Of a stretch of 23,945 nucleotides of DNA, positions 1 to 7,551 are shown piece by piece (the stretch's first letter is position 1; each line of letters opens with the position of its first letter). The notes under the pieces are model-generated. The model searched no databases. It had not been told where the DNA came from and saw nothing but the letters and a program-made list of their open reading frames with translations. The stretch comes from a virus. The position numbers and the translations under genes are program-made. The stretch covers positions 1 to 23,945 of the IMG/VR virus record IMGVR_UViG_3300001460_000206. The stretch is one strand, 5' to 3'.

Positions 1-144
1 GATCTAAACAGCGGCACAGTTACTATTACGGACAACGTGACTAATGCACCGTCTAACTGGTCAGGTAATCGCTACAAGTTTGATGGCACTAATTGGACGG
101 CAAACCCTGATTGGGTTGACCCAGACGCAGACGACGGAGAGTAA
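1..144 (+). CDS. 3' end of a virion protein gene (partial)
   Basis: An open frame runs from the first base to a TAA at 142-144 and gives 47 residues, so the 5' part lies outside the window. The fragment is rich in Thr, Asn, Asp, Gly and Trp (FDGTNWTANPDW) and ends in a very acidic tail (DPDADDGE). This composition is typical of beta-rich tail or fibre proteins. The next gene starts three bases after the stop, so both are probably in one late operon. Function is inferred only from composition and from the fibre-like genes that follow. Confidence 0.6.
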   Translation, partial: DLNSGTVTITDNVTNAPSNWSGNRYKFDGTNWTANPDWVDPDADDGE

Positions 145-147
145 CTA

Positions 148-1593
148 ATGAAAACCATAGGCAGAGATTTCGGAGATGTGGCACGTAAAGTTTACGCTAC
201 GGCTAGCGGAACTTTGCCCAATGGTAAGCCTGTGGCAGTTAATAGCGATGGGACTGTGAGTCTTATTTCTGGTGACTCTATAGGTTCAGAATCTGTATTT
301 GAATCAATCAGGTCAGACCCTATTGTTTCAACATTCGATAGTAACAGTAATAAAGTTGTTATTGCTTATGGTGATTACGGCAATAGTTATTATGGTACAG
401 CGGTAGTAGGAACTGTTTCTGGTACGTCTATAACCTTCGGTACGCCTGTAGTATTTAATTCAGGAACAACTGTTATATCTATTGGTATAACTTTTGACAG
501 TAATTCTAATAAAGTTGTAATTGTATATAGGAACAACAGTAACTCTTATCGTGGGACGGCAATCGTTGGAACCGTAAGCGGCACAAATATTAGTTTTGGA
601 ACCGCCGTGGTTTACGCCAGTAGTGCTACTGGTGCGCATGAGGCAACTTTTGACAGCAATAGTAATAAAGTAGTAATAGTCTATTATAATGAAGGCAACA
701 GTAACTATGGTACAGCTATTGTAGGAACTGTAAGTGGTACAGGTATCAGCTTCGGCTCTGCTGTAGTATATGAATCTGCCTATGTAGCAAAAGCTACTCC
801 TGTATTTGATAGCAATTCTAATAAAATAGTAATTGCCTACCGGGATGGCGGCAACAGCAACCATGGCACGGCTATTGTAGGTACGGTATCGAGTACAAGT
901 ATTAGCTTCGGCTCTGCTGTGGTTTATCACGCTGGGGACACACCACTTGTCACTGCTACATTTGATAGTAATAGTAATAAAGTAGTTATTGTCTTTAGGG
1001 ACGATGGCGATGGTCAAAAAGGCAAGGCTATTGTTGGAACTGTTAGTGGGACAGGAATTAGTTTTGGGTCGGAAGTTGAATGGGTTGGAGGTAGGTACGA
1101 TAATTATTCTGCTGCATTTAACTCTACAGACAACAAAGTTCTTATATTTTATGACGATTACAATGACAGCGGTAAGGGGAAGTACGTCAAAGGTCAGGTT
1201 AGTGGGACTACTATAAGTTTTACTTCTTCATCACTTTTTCATCCTCTTGTCACCACTTTTATTTCAGCAACATACGATAGCAACTCTAATAGAATTGTTA
1301 CTTCATATAGAGATGACAGCAATCAAGATCACGGAACGTCAGTCGTACTTGCTCTTGGCTCTGGAGCAGCACTCACCTCAGAGAACTACATTGGCATGAC
1401 ACCAAGCGCATATCCGTCTGGCGCAGGTGCAGAGATAGATACCAAAGGTGCGATTAACACAGAGCAATCGGGCCTCACAGCAGGGCAGAGCTACTTTGTG
1501 CAAACTGACGGCACTATAGGAACCACAGCGGGTGATCCAAGCGTCTTCGCTGGCACGGCTGTAAGCGCCACTAAACTAATCGTGAAAGGTTGA
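148..1593 (+). CDS. Fibre-like virion protein with a seven-repeat beta-propeller-like domain (paralogue 1)
   Basis: The 481-residue protein has three parts. Residues 1-45 hold a short conserved module (GTLPNGKPVAVNSDGTVS). Residues about 46-404 hold seven repeats of 52-53 residues, each opening with a variant of FDSNSNKVVIAYRD and continuing to GTVSGTSISFGTAVVY. The C-terminal part holds LTSENYIGM, QSYFVQTDG and SVFAGTAVSATKLIVKG. Seven regular repeats with a lone strand (GSESVF) before repeat 1 and a last repeat lacking its final strand suggest a closed seven-bladed propeller. GGAGA lies about seven bases before the ATG. It is followed by a close paralogue. A host-recognition or tail-appendage role is inferred from its place beside the tail hub gene; no enzymatic motif was seen. 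Confidence 0.75.
   Translation: MKTIGRDFGDVARKVYATASGTLPNGKPVAVNSDGTVSLISGDSIGSESVFESIRSDPIVSTFDSNSNKVVIAYGDYGNSYYGTAVVGTVSGTSITFGTPVVFNSGTTVISIGITFDSNSNKVVIVYRNNSNSYRGTAIVGTVSGTNISFGTAVVYASSATGAHEATFDSNSNKVVIVYYNEGNSNYGTAIVGTVSGTGISFGSAVVYESAYVAKATPVFDSNSNKIVIAYRDGGNSNHGTAIVGTVSSTSISFGSAVVYHAGDTPLVTATFDSNSNKVVIVFRDDGDGQKGKAIVGTVSGTGISFGSEVEWVGGRYDNYSAAFNSTDNKVLIFYDDYNDSGKGKYVKGQVSGTTISFTSSSLFHPLVTTFISATYDSNSNRIVTSYRDDSNQDHGTSVVLALGSGAALTSENYIGMTPSAYPSGAGAEIDTKGAINTEQSGLTAGQSYFVQTDGTIGTTAGDPSVFAGTAVSATKLIVKG
334..1359 (+). repeat. Seven tandem ~156-nt coding repeats
   Basis: Repeat starts (the F or Y of the FDSNSNK-type motif) are at 334, 493, 649, 805, 961, 1117 and 1273. Spacing is 159 nt once and then 156 nt five times. 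The peptide is well conserved while codons vary (for example gatagtaacagt, gacagtaattct and gacagcaatagt for the same Asp-Ser-Asn-Ser), so the repeats are old and kept at protein level. Repeat 7 is shortened. Confidence 0.9.
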
Positions 1594-1595
1594 CC

Positions 1596-3125
1596 ATGAA
1601 CTTTATACCTCCACAGGACGAGACACGATTACGAGCCGTTGCATCTGGTGTACTTCCTAACGGGAAGCCTGTTGTGGTTAATGCAGATGGGACTGTGAGT
1701 GTTGTGGGTGGCACGAACCTCACCGCCGAGAACTACGTTGGCATGTCGGGTGGGCCTGTGGAGTATGATGTTACTGCAGAAGCACTAGGCTCAGAGACTG
1801 TTTTTGGCAATAATCCAGGCGGTCCTTCTTATCCTTACATGGGTATGGCTTTTGACCTTAACGCAAACAGAGTTGTAATTGCTTACAGAGATTCGGGTAA
1901 CGATAGTAAAGGGACTGTTGTTGTTGGTGCGATTAGTGGGACCAGCATCAGCTTTGGAACTCCTGTGGTCCTTCTTGACACTGGCAGTGGGGGCCAAGCA
2001 GACTTTTTAAATGTGGTGTATGATAGCAATAGCAATAAAGTAGTCATTAGCTTTTCAGCCTATATTGCTGCTAGTGGAAGCAGTGGTAGGGCTTGTGTTG
2101 GAACAGTAAACCCTGCCGATAACTCTATAAGTATTGGAACCCTTGCAACTTTTACAAGCGGGAACAGCTCCACTACAGATGCGTCAGCTACATTTGATAG
2201 CAACTTAAACAAGGTAGTTATTGCCTATGGAAATAGTGCAAATTCTGGTTACGGGACCTCTGTAGTAGGAACCGTAAGTGGGACTAACATCAGTTTTGGC
2301 ACTGTTGTAGTATTTGAAAGTGCAAGTGTAACAAACATTAGTTCTGCGTTTGATAGTAACTCTAACAAGGTAGTCATTGCCTATAGAGACACTGGAAATA
2401 GTGATTACGGAACTTCTATTTTAGGGACAGTTAGTGGCACTGGAATCAGTTTTGGGACTGCTGTAGTTTTTAACTCTGGTAGAGCCGATAAAAACGCTGT
2501 GGTTTTTGACAGCAATAGTAATAAAATAGTGATTGCCTTCGTGGACGGGGGAGATAATGAAAAAGGAAAAGCTGTCGTAGGAACAGTTAGTGGCACTGGA
2601 ATCAGTTATGGGTCTGAAGTTACCTATTCAGCCTCTGGGTCAAGGGTAGATTGGGTTTCCGCAGTATATAATTCAACGGCTCAAAAGGTTATTATTTCGT
2701 ATCGACGTGTTATTGACTCTAGTGCCGCCCAGAGTGGTGAGCTTATTTCAGGAACAGTAAGTGGGACTAGCATCAGTTTCGGCACTGCCACACAATTTAA
2801 TAATGCGGGGTCAAATTACAATGGCTCTGCTTATGATTCCACAAGCAGCACAGTGGTGACAGCCTATTCAGACGCTGGAAACTCCAATAAAAATACGGCT
2901 ATTGTTTATCAAGCTGGTTTTGACAACACAGTCCGAGGCCAAGTAGCCAGCGGGTCAAGCGCAAGTGTAGACATCATAGGCACGGTAAGCACGAACCAAG
3001 ATGGCCTCACACCGGGTCAGTCATACTTTGTGCAAACAGACGGTACTCTTGGTTTAACAGCAGACGATCCAAGTGTCTTTGCAGGGACTGCAATATCTGC
3101 TACCAAATTACTGGTAAAATCATAA
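1596..3125 (+). CDS. Fibre-like virion protein with a seven-repeat beta-propeller-like domain (paralogue 2)
   Basis: This 509-residue protein is a tandem paralogue of the gene before it: GVLPNGKPVVVNADGTVSVV at the start and QSYFVQTDG with SVFAGTAISATKLLVKS at the end are nearly the same. Its propeller-like repeats start at 1851, 2019, 2193, 2349, 2505, 2667 and 2832, with spacing of 52-58 codons, so some blades carry small insertions. A strand GSETVF precedes repeat 1 and repeat 7 lacks the matching strand. LTAENYVGM lies before the propeller here, but after it in paralogue 1. I chose ATG 1596, which has AAAGG six bases upstream; a TTG at 1590 would overlap the preceding stop. Role inferred as tail fibre or appendage. 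Confidence 0.75.
   Translation: MNFIPPQDETRLRAVASGVLPNGKPVVVNADGTVSVVGGTNLTAENYVGMSGGPVEYDVTAEALGSETVFGNNPGGPSYPYMGMAFDLNANRVVIAYRDSGNDSKGTVVVGAISGTSISFGTPVVLLDTGSGGQADFLNVVYDSNSNKVVISFSAYIAASGSSGRACVGTVNPADNSISIGTLATFTSGNSSTTDASATFDSNLNKVVIAYGNSANSGYGTSVVGTVSGTNISFGTVVVFESASVTNISSAFDSNSNKVVIAYRDTGNSDYGTSILGTVSGTGISFGTAVVFNSGRADKNAVVFDSNSNKIVIAFVDGGDNEKGKAVVGTVSGTGISYGSEVTYSASGSRVDWVSAVYNSTAQKVIISYRRVIDSSAAQSGELISGTVSGTSISFGTATQFNNAGSNYNGSAYDSTSSTVVTAYSDAGNSNKNTAIVYQAGFDNTVRGQVASGSSASVDIIGTVSTNQDGLTPGQSYFVQTDGTLGLTADDPSVFAGTAISATKLLVKS
1851..2921 (+). repeat. Seven tandem coding repeats in the second fibre-like gene
   Basis: The repeats start at 1851, 2019, 2193, 2349, 2505, 2667 and 2832. 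Repeats 3 to 5 are the most regular (156 nt); repeats 1, 2, 6 and 7 are longer or more diverged. The consensus matches that of the upstream gene, so the array was copied as part of a whole-gene duplication or swapped between the two genes. Confidence 0.85.
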
Positions 3126-3136
3126 GGTAAATTTAA

Positions 3137-4615
3137 ATGCCGTTTATCCCATTAAAAATACCAAAGGGTCAATACCGAAACGGCACAGAATATATGTCTC
3201 AGGGGCGCTGGCGTGATGTAAACTTAGTGCGCTGGCATGAGGATGCTTTGCGCCCTGTCGGTGGGTGGCGGCAACGTCAATCTGTAAATTTTAATGGAGT
3301 TGCACGGTCAATAATTTCTTGGGAAGATAATGCTGGAAATAGATATTTAAGCGCTGGCACTCATAATAAACTTTATGCGGTTAATGCGGGAGGAACTACA
3401 ACAGATATTACTCCCAATGGTTTAACTGTTGGTCGAGTCAGTGCGGGTATAAATACAGGTTTTGGCGGTAGTGTTTATGGTTTAGAAGAATATGGTGAAC
3501 CAAGGCAAGATGCAGAAAATTTATTACCAGCTACAATTTGGTCATTAGATAATTGGGGAGAATATCTGTTGGCGATGTCTCCAGCAGACGGTAAACTTTA
3601 TCAATGGCAATTAAATCCGGCTACTGACGCAGCTATAATTGCAAATGCTCCCGTAAATAATACTGGATTTATGGTTACAGAAGAACGATTTGTTGTTTGT
3701 TTTGGCGCTGGTGGTGACCCCAGAAAAATACAATGGTCTGATCAGGAAGATAATACAACCTGGACAGCAGCGGCAACTAATCAAGCTGGTGATTTAATTG
3801 TGCAAACCAATGGAACAATTTTAGCTGGTTTAAGAACTAGAGGGCAATCCGTTATATTAACTTCAGAAGATTGTCATAGTTTAACTTACGCTGGACCTCC
3901 ATTCGTATATAATCTTGAGAGGGTTGGAACCTCATGCGGGTTGGTTTCTTCAAAAGCTGCAATATCTGTTGATAATGGCGTTTTTTGGATGGGTTATAGA
4001 AGTTTCTTTTTATACTCAGGTGGTCGAGTGCAGGATTTGCCTTGTGAAGTTGGGGATTATGTTTTTTCAGATATGAACAGTGACCAAAAAAGCAAAATTA
4101 GTGCAGTTTCTAATTCATCTTGGAATGAAATTTGGTGGTTTTATCCGTCTAAAAGTTCAACTGAATGTGATAGTTATGTGTTATATGATTATGCTGAGAA
4201 CATCTGGTCAACTGGAAAAATAAATAGAACCGCTGGAGTTGACAGTGGAGTGTTTAGACAGCCGTTATTTGTAAACAGTAGCGGTGTTTTGTATGAGCAT
4301 GAGATTGGTTTTAATTATGATTCCGATACTCCATTTGCTGAAACTGGCCCAATTGCGATTGGGAACGGTGATAATATCATGAATGTAGTTGAAATTATTC
4401 CTGACGAATTAACGCAAGGTGATGTAAAGGCTAAATTTAAAACCCGTTATTACCCAAATTCTTCAGAAACAACATATGGCCCTTTTACAATGTCAGACCC
4501 TACTTCTGTGCGGTTTCAAGGTAGACAGGTTCGAATGCGTGTTGAAGGCAATACATCAAGCGATTGGCGTGTTGGCATAATGAGAATGGATGCTAGGCAA
4601 GGTGGCAAGCGGTGA
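3137..4615 (+). CDS. P22 gp10-like tail hub / packaged-DNA stabilisation protein (putative)
   Basis: The 492-residue protein opens with MPFIPLKIPKGQYRNGTEYM and GRWRDVNLVRW, followed by repeated Trp/Gly-rich beta segments (GGWRQRQS, SAGTHNKLYAV, WGEYLLAM, ERFVVCFGAGGDPRKI, ILAGLRTRGQ). This looks like a propeller-type hub similar in size and style to P22 gp10 (about 470 residues), which closes the portal channel below gp4. AGG lies nine bases before the ATG. It sits between the fibre-like genes and the ejection-like genes, which fits a tail-hub role. The assignment rests on overall pattern and context, not on a diagnostic motif; another beta-rich tail protein is possible. Confidence 0.6.
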   Translation: MPFIPLKIPKGQYRNGTEYMSQGRWRDVNLVRWHEDALRPVGGWRQRQSVNFNGVARSIISWEDNAGNRYLSAGTHNKLYAVNAGGTTTDITPNGLTVGRVSAGINTGFGGSVYGLEEYGEPRQDAENLLPATIWSLDNWGEYLLAMSPADGKLYQWQLNPATDAAIIANAPVNNTGFMVTEERFVVCFGAGGDPRKIQWSDQEDNTTWTAAATNQAGDLIVQTNGTILAGLRTRGQSVILTSEDCHSLTYAGPPFVYNLERVGTSCGLVSSKAAISVDNGVFWMGYRSFFLYSGGRVQDLPCEVGDYVFSDMNSDQKSKISAVSNSSWNEIWWFYPSKSSTECDSYVLYDYAENIWSTGKINRTAGVDSGVFRQPLFVNSSGVLYEHEIGFNYDSDTPFAETGPIAIGNGDNIMNVVEIIPDELTQGDVKAKFKTRYYPNSSETTYGPFTMSDPTSVRFQGRQVRMRVEGNTSSDWRVGIMRMDARQGGKR

Positions 4616-4956
4616 GAGTTGTACCGCCATACACTTTAGATATACAATCTTGGGCTGAAAACATTAGAAAGTTTCTAGGTAAGGCGCTAAATCAATTAGA
4701 TTCTAAAGATCAATATTCATCCGCTGCTGAAGATGGTGTTATATTGTGGGACAGAACAAAAAAATATGTTGTTGTTTCTTCATCTGGGGCTTTTCGGCAA
4801 GTTGCAACGCAGCAATCCACACCAGCTTCTAATGTAGGTGCAGAGGGTGACTTCGCGGGAATGATTGCTTGGGATACAAATTACATTTATATATGTGTTG
4901 GAACTTACAACGGTTCAGCTGCCATATGGAAGAGGGCATCTTTAAGCTCATGGTAA
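4612..4956 (+). CDS. Small conserved phage virion-type protein
   Basis: The 114-residue protein starts with GTG that overlaps the previous stop (GTGA), with AAGG about nine bases upstream, so the two genes are translationally coupled. Residues 1-35 look helical (DIQSWAENIRKFLGKALNQL); the rest is beta-rich and ends in GTYNGSAAIWKRASLSSW. A C-terminal segment of the type YIYICVG...WKRASL is common at the ends of marine-phage structural proteins and may be an assembly or trimer element. Coupling to the hub gene suggests a partner in the tail. The exact function is unknown. Confidence 0.65.
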   Translation: MRVVPPYTLDIQSWAENIRKFLGKALNQLDSKDQYSSAAEDGVILWDRTKKYVVVSSSGAFRQVATQQSTPASNVGAEGDFAGMIAWDTNYIYICVGTYNGSAAIWKRASLSSW

Positions 4957-4960
4957 ATTA

Positions 4961-5335
4961 ATGAAAGACTTTATTTTAAGTGATGATTTGGAACGATGTA
5001 AGCCTTGGATAAAAGACGCATTGAAATATTCTAATGGAACACATGAGTTTGAGGATATTGTTTTAGGTATTGCTGAAGGTCGTATGCAATTGTGGGCAGC
5101 TCCTAGGGGGTGCATTGTTACAGAGATCGTGATATACCCTAGAAAGAAACTATTAAATTTATTTTTGGCTGGTGGCAAATTGGATCAATTAATAGATATG
5201 AATGATGATATTACGGCATGGGCAAAGTCTCATGATTGTGTTGGTGGAACTATAACTGGACGGCTAGGCTGGAAAAAAGCTTTAGCTCCTTTAGGTTGGA
5301 AATTATTAAGCGCTCAATACGCTTTGGAGGTTTAA
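4961..5335 (+). CDS. GNAT-like phage protein (virion-associated, putative)
   Basis: The 124-residue protein has a pattern seen in GNAT-like proteins of podovirus virion blocks: an N-terminal helix (ERCKPWIKDALKY), strands around GCIVTEIVIYPRKKLLNLFLAGG, a helix (DDITAWAKSHDC) and a final GRLGWKKALAPLGWKLL, where GW..AL..LGWK matches the usual acyltransferase C-terminal turn. T7 gp13 is a small protein at the same place beside the ejection proteins, and similar small proteins are often labelled acetyltransferase. Whether it still binds acyl-CoA is not clear, as no clean Q/RxxGxG/A motif is visible. The Shine-Dalgarno sequence is weak (GGTAA), so it may depend on read-through from the gene before it. 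Confidence 0.55.
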   Translation: MKDFILSDDLERCKPWIKDALKYSNGTHEFEDIVLGIAEGRMQLWAAPRGCIVTEIVIYPRKKLLNLFLAGGKLDQLIDMNDDITAWAKSHDCVGGTITGRLGWKKALAPLGWKLLSAQYALEV

Positions 5336-5338
5336 AAA

Positions 5339-5788
5339 ATGGGTGGTGGTACAACTGAACAAACAGCAATGTTGCCAGAGTTTGCCGAAACAGGTGTTCA
5401 ACAAACTTTAGGCATGGGACGGGATGCAGCGGCACAAGCTGCAACATACATTCCAACTTATGGCCCAACTCAAGCCGCACAGAGTCCTTATAGTCAACTT
5501 GCTACGCAGCAAACAGACATGATGAACAGCGCATTCAATATGGGTGGAAATATGCCCAGCGGTGGGAATTATTTACCAGAAGAGCAAAGTTATGCTGGTG
5601 GCATACAAGGCTATTCTTCAGCGCCCCTTGAAAATCAAATTGTAAATCAAATTCGTGAAGAAAGCCCTGGTTATGCTCAATATACTGAAAGCTTTGGTAT
5701 AAACCCGCAAACTGGTGAAGTTGGAAGCAGAGCACCACAAAATCAACCTGTTGCATTAGAAATGCAAGGTAGCGGCGGCGGGAAATAG
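5339..5788 (+). CDS. Low-complexity virion protein, unknown role
   Basis: The 149-residue protein is rich in Gly, Gln, Ala, Tyr and Met and looks largely disordered (MGGGTTEQ at the start, GSGGGK at the end). A strong GGAGG lies nine bases before the ATG, which predicts high expression as for a structural protein. It stands just before the large Gln/Ala-rich gene and shares its composition, with PTYGPTQAAQ resembling the TYGG repeats there. I infer a virion or ejection-complex component. No catalytic motif is present. Confidence 0.6.
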   Translation: MGGGTTEQTAMLPEFAETGVQQTLGMGRDAAAQAATYIPTYGPTQAAQSPYSQLATQQTDMMNSAFNMGGNMPSGGNYLPEEQSYAGGIQGYSSAPLENQIVNQIREESPGYAQYTESFGINPQTGEVGSRAPQNQPVALEMQGSGGGK

Positions 5789-5799
5789 GAGAAAACAAT

Positions 5800-7527
5800 A
5801 TGGGCCAAGGTGCAAATCCAAACCAAATATCGCAAGCAGCGCTTCCTGTTGGTCGAGCTTTACAAAACGCGTTTCAACAGGCTGTAACGCCTCCTGCTGG
5901 CAACGGGCCTCCTCCTGGCATGGGTGGAAGGCCACCAATTGGAAATGGGCCTCCTCCTGGCAATGGACTGCCACCCCAAGCAATGGGGCCAAACCCGATG
6001 CAACAGTCTGCTAATGCCTTTATGCGAGCACAACAGTCTTACGGAGACGCAAGTAGTTTTCAAGCTAACAATGCAGTAGCTGCACAAGCATCTCCTATAG
6101 CAACATACGGTGGAACTACAGTCGCACCAGCAAATACTTATGGCGGCGCACAAGTCGCTCCCGCCTCAACATACGGCGGCGCTACAGTCGCTCCTGTGTC
6201 TACCTACGGTGGCGCTACAGTCGCACCAGCTGCAACTTACGGTGGTTCTACAATTGGCGATATTGAAAGAATACAAGCAACGCAACTTGGCCCTGCACGT
6301 CAAATGTCTTCTGTCGGTGGTGTGCAATCTGCGTCTGGCCCAGGTCAAATTGCAGTTGACCAGTTAAGAACACGAGATATTTCAGACTACATGAACCCTT
6401 ATCAACAGCAAGTTATTGACCCTGTTGCTCAAGGAATAGAAAGACAGCGCCTCATTGCACAAGAGCAATTAGAGGGACAAGCAACAAAGGCTAACGCTTT
6501 TGGATCACGTAGGGAAGTTGAAAGAGATAGATTAGCTGAAGAAAGCCTCAGAGCTACTGGCGCGGCTTTAAGCCCACTTTATCAACAAGGCTTTGGTCAA
6601 GCCATGCAAGCTAGACAGTTCGATGTAGGGCAGACACAGCAAGCTAGGACTTTGGATTCTACTCAAAGGATGCAAGCCGCAACATTAGGCCAGCAAGCAA
6701 GAGAAGCTGGGGCGCAACGTGAGCAAGCTGCAAGATCAGGAAACATGCAGGAAGCAAACAAATTTGCACAAATTCAATCTCAGCTTACGCAGCAAGCAAA
6801 GATGGCAAATGCAAGCTCATTTAATCAAAATCAACAGCAACAAGCTCAAATTACGCAACAGGCTAATTTAGCAAGTATGGCAGCGCAAAATGCACAAGCG
6901 CAACAGCAAGCTAATTTAAGTCAGCAGGCTGGATTGGCGGCTGCACAAGCACGAAACGCCGCTGCTCAACAGCAAGCTCAATTAACGCAACAAGCTGGAT
7001 TGTCGGCTGCACAAGCACAAAACGCCGTTGGATCACAACAGGCTGGATTGACACAACAAGCTAATCTTTCGGGTGTAGCGGCTCAAAACGCAGTTGGACA
7101 ACAGCAAGCGCAATTAACTCAAGGCACTGGTTTAGCAAATCAAGGCGCATTAAACCAAGGAATCCAAGCACAAGCTGCAAGGCAACAGCAAGCAAATATG
7201 GCATCAAATGCTAATCAATTTTCAGCCGCAAATGTTCGGGCTGGTGGTGCTAGTGGTTTGGCTGGAGTTGGTGGTCAATTGTTTGGCGTTGGTCAAAATA
7301 TACAAGCGGCAAATGCAAGAACTGGCGCGGGACAAGAAGCGATTATGCAAAACCTTATTAATCAAGGTCAAGCAGGGGCTGCACAATACGCAGGAGCGCC
7401 AGCGCAAGGTTTAAACACTATGGTTGGAACTTTAACTGGTTCTGGAGCGCCAGGTTTAAAAGGCCAGTCTACGCAATTTAATCCTGGTTTGTTTAATTAC
7501 TTCCAAACAGGGGCACAAATGTTCTGA
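5800..7527 (+). CDS. Gln/Ala-rich virion or ejection-type protein with two repeat arrays
   Basis: The 575-residue protein has a Pro/Gly/Met N-terminus (PPPGMGGRPP), five 11-residue TYGG repeats (residues 101-155), and a conserved block at about 193-270 (RDISDYMNPYQQQVIDP, ERQRLIAQEQ, ANAFGSRREVERDRLAEESL). A Gln/Ala region follows with four exact-length 22-residue repeats (residues 349-436) and then a Gly/Ala/Gln C-terminus. The MNPYQQQVID block followed by a basic helical segment is common in large structural proteins of marine phages. Long Gln/Ala amphipathic helices fit an internal or ejection protein that lines or crosses the envelope. The role is inferred from composition and position before the portal. 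Confidence 0.65.
   Translation: MGQGANPNQISQAALPVGRALQNAFQQAVTPPAGNGPPPGMGGRPPIGNGPPPGNGLPPQAMGPNPMQQSANAFMRAQQSYGDASSFQANNAVAAQASPIATYGGTTVAPANTYGGAQVAPASTYGGATVAPVSTYGGATVAPAATYGGSTIGDIERIQATQLGPARQMSSVGGVQSASGPGQIAVDQLRTRDISDYMNPYQQQVIDPVAQGIERQRLIAQEQLEGQATKANAFGSRREVERDRLAEESLRATGAALSPLYQQGFGQAMQARQFDVGQTQQARTLDSTQRMQAATLGQQAREAGAQREQAARSGNMQEANKFAQIQSQLTQQAKMANASSFNQNQQQQAQITQQANLASMAAQNAQAQQQANLSQQAGLAAAQARNAAAQQQAQLTQQAGLSAAQAQNAVGSQQAGLTQQANLSGVAAQNAVGQQQAQLTQGTGLANQGALNQGIQAQAARQQQANMASNANQFSAANVRAGGASGLAGVGGQLFGVGQNIQAANARTGAGQEAIMQNLINQGQAGAAQYAGAPAQGLNTMVGTLTGSGAPGLKGQSTQFNPGLFNYFQTGAQMF
6100..6264 (+). repeat. Five 33-nt coding repeats (TYGG array)
   Basis: Five 11-residue units in a row read ATYGGTTVAPA, NTYGGAQVAPA, STYGGATVAPV, STYGGATVAPA and ATYGGSTIGDI. 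The units differ in codon use, so the array is not a recent slippage product. The peptide is Pro, Ala and Gly rich with one Tyr per unit and looks like an extended linker. Confidence 0.9.
6844..7107 (+). repeat. Four 66-nt coding repeats (22-residue helical array)
   Basis: Units start at 6844, 6910, 6976 and 7042, each exactly 66 nt. The consensus is about AxLTQQAGLSAAQAQNAxxQQQ. A diverged unit precedes the array and a partial one follows at 7108. As 22 is twice 11, the array has hendecad spacing, as in long amphipathic helices or right-handed coiled coils. Confidence 0.9.
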
Positions 7528-7551
7528 CCAAGAGCATAGGAGATTAAAATA

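Noticed and set aside
460-1017. Minus-strand open frame of 185 codons inside the first fibre-like gene
   Set aside because: It lies antisense to the repeat array. Its length comes from the repeated codon pattern, the peptide is low-complexity, and no ribosome site or conserved motif supports it.
5860-6348. Minus-strand Cys-rich frames opposite the TYGG array
   Set aside because: They mirror the repeated GGY/GTA codons of the Gln/Ala protein. Cysteine richness is an artefact of reading the complement of Gly/Ala/Thr codons.
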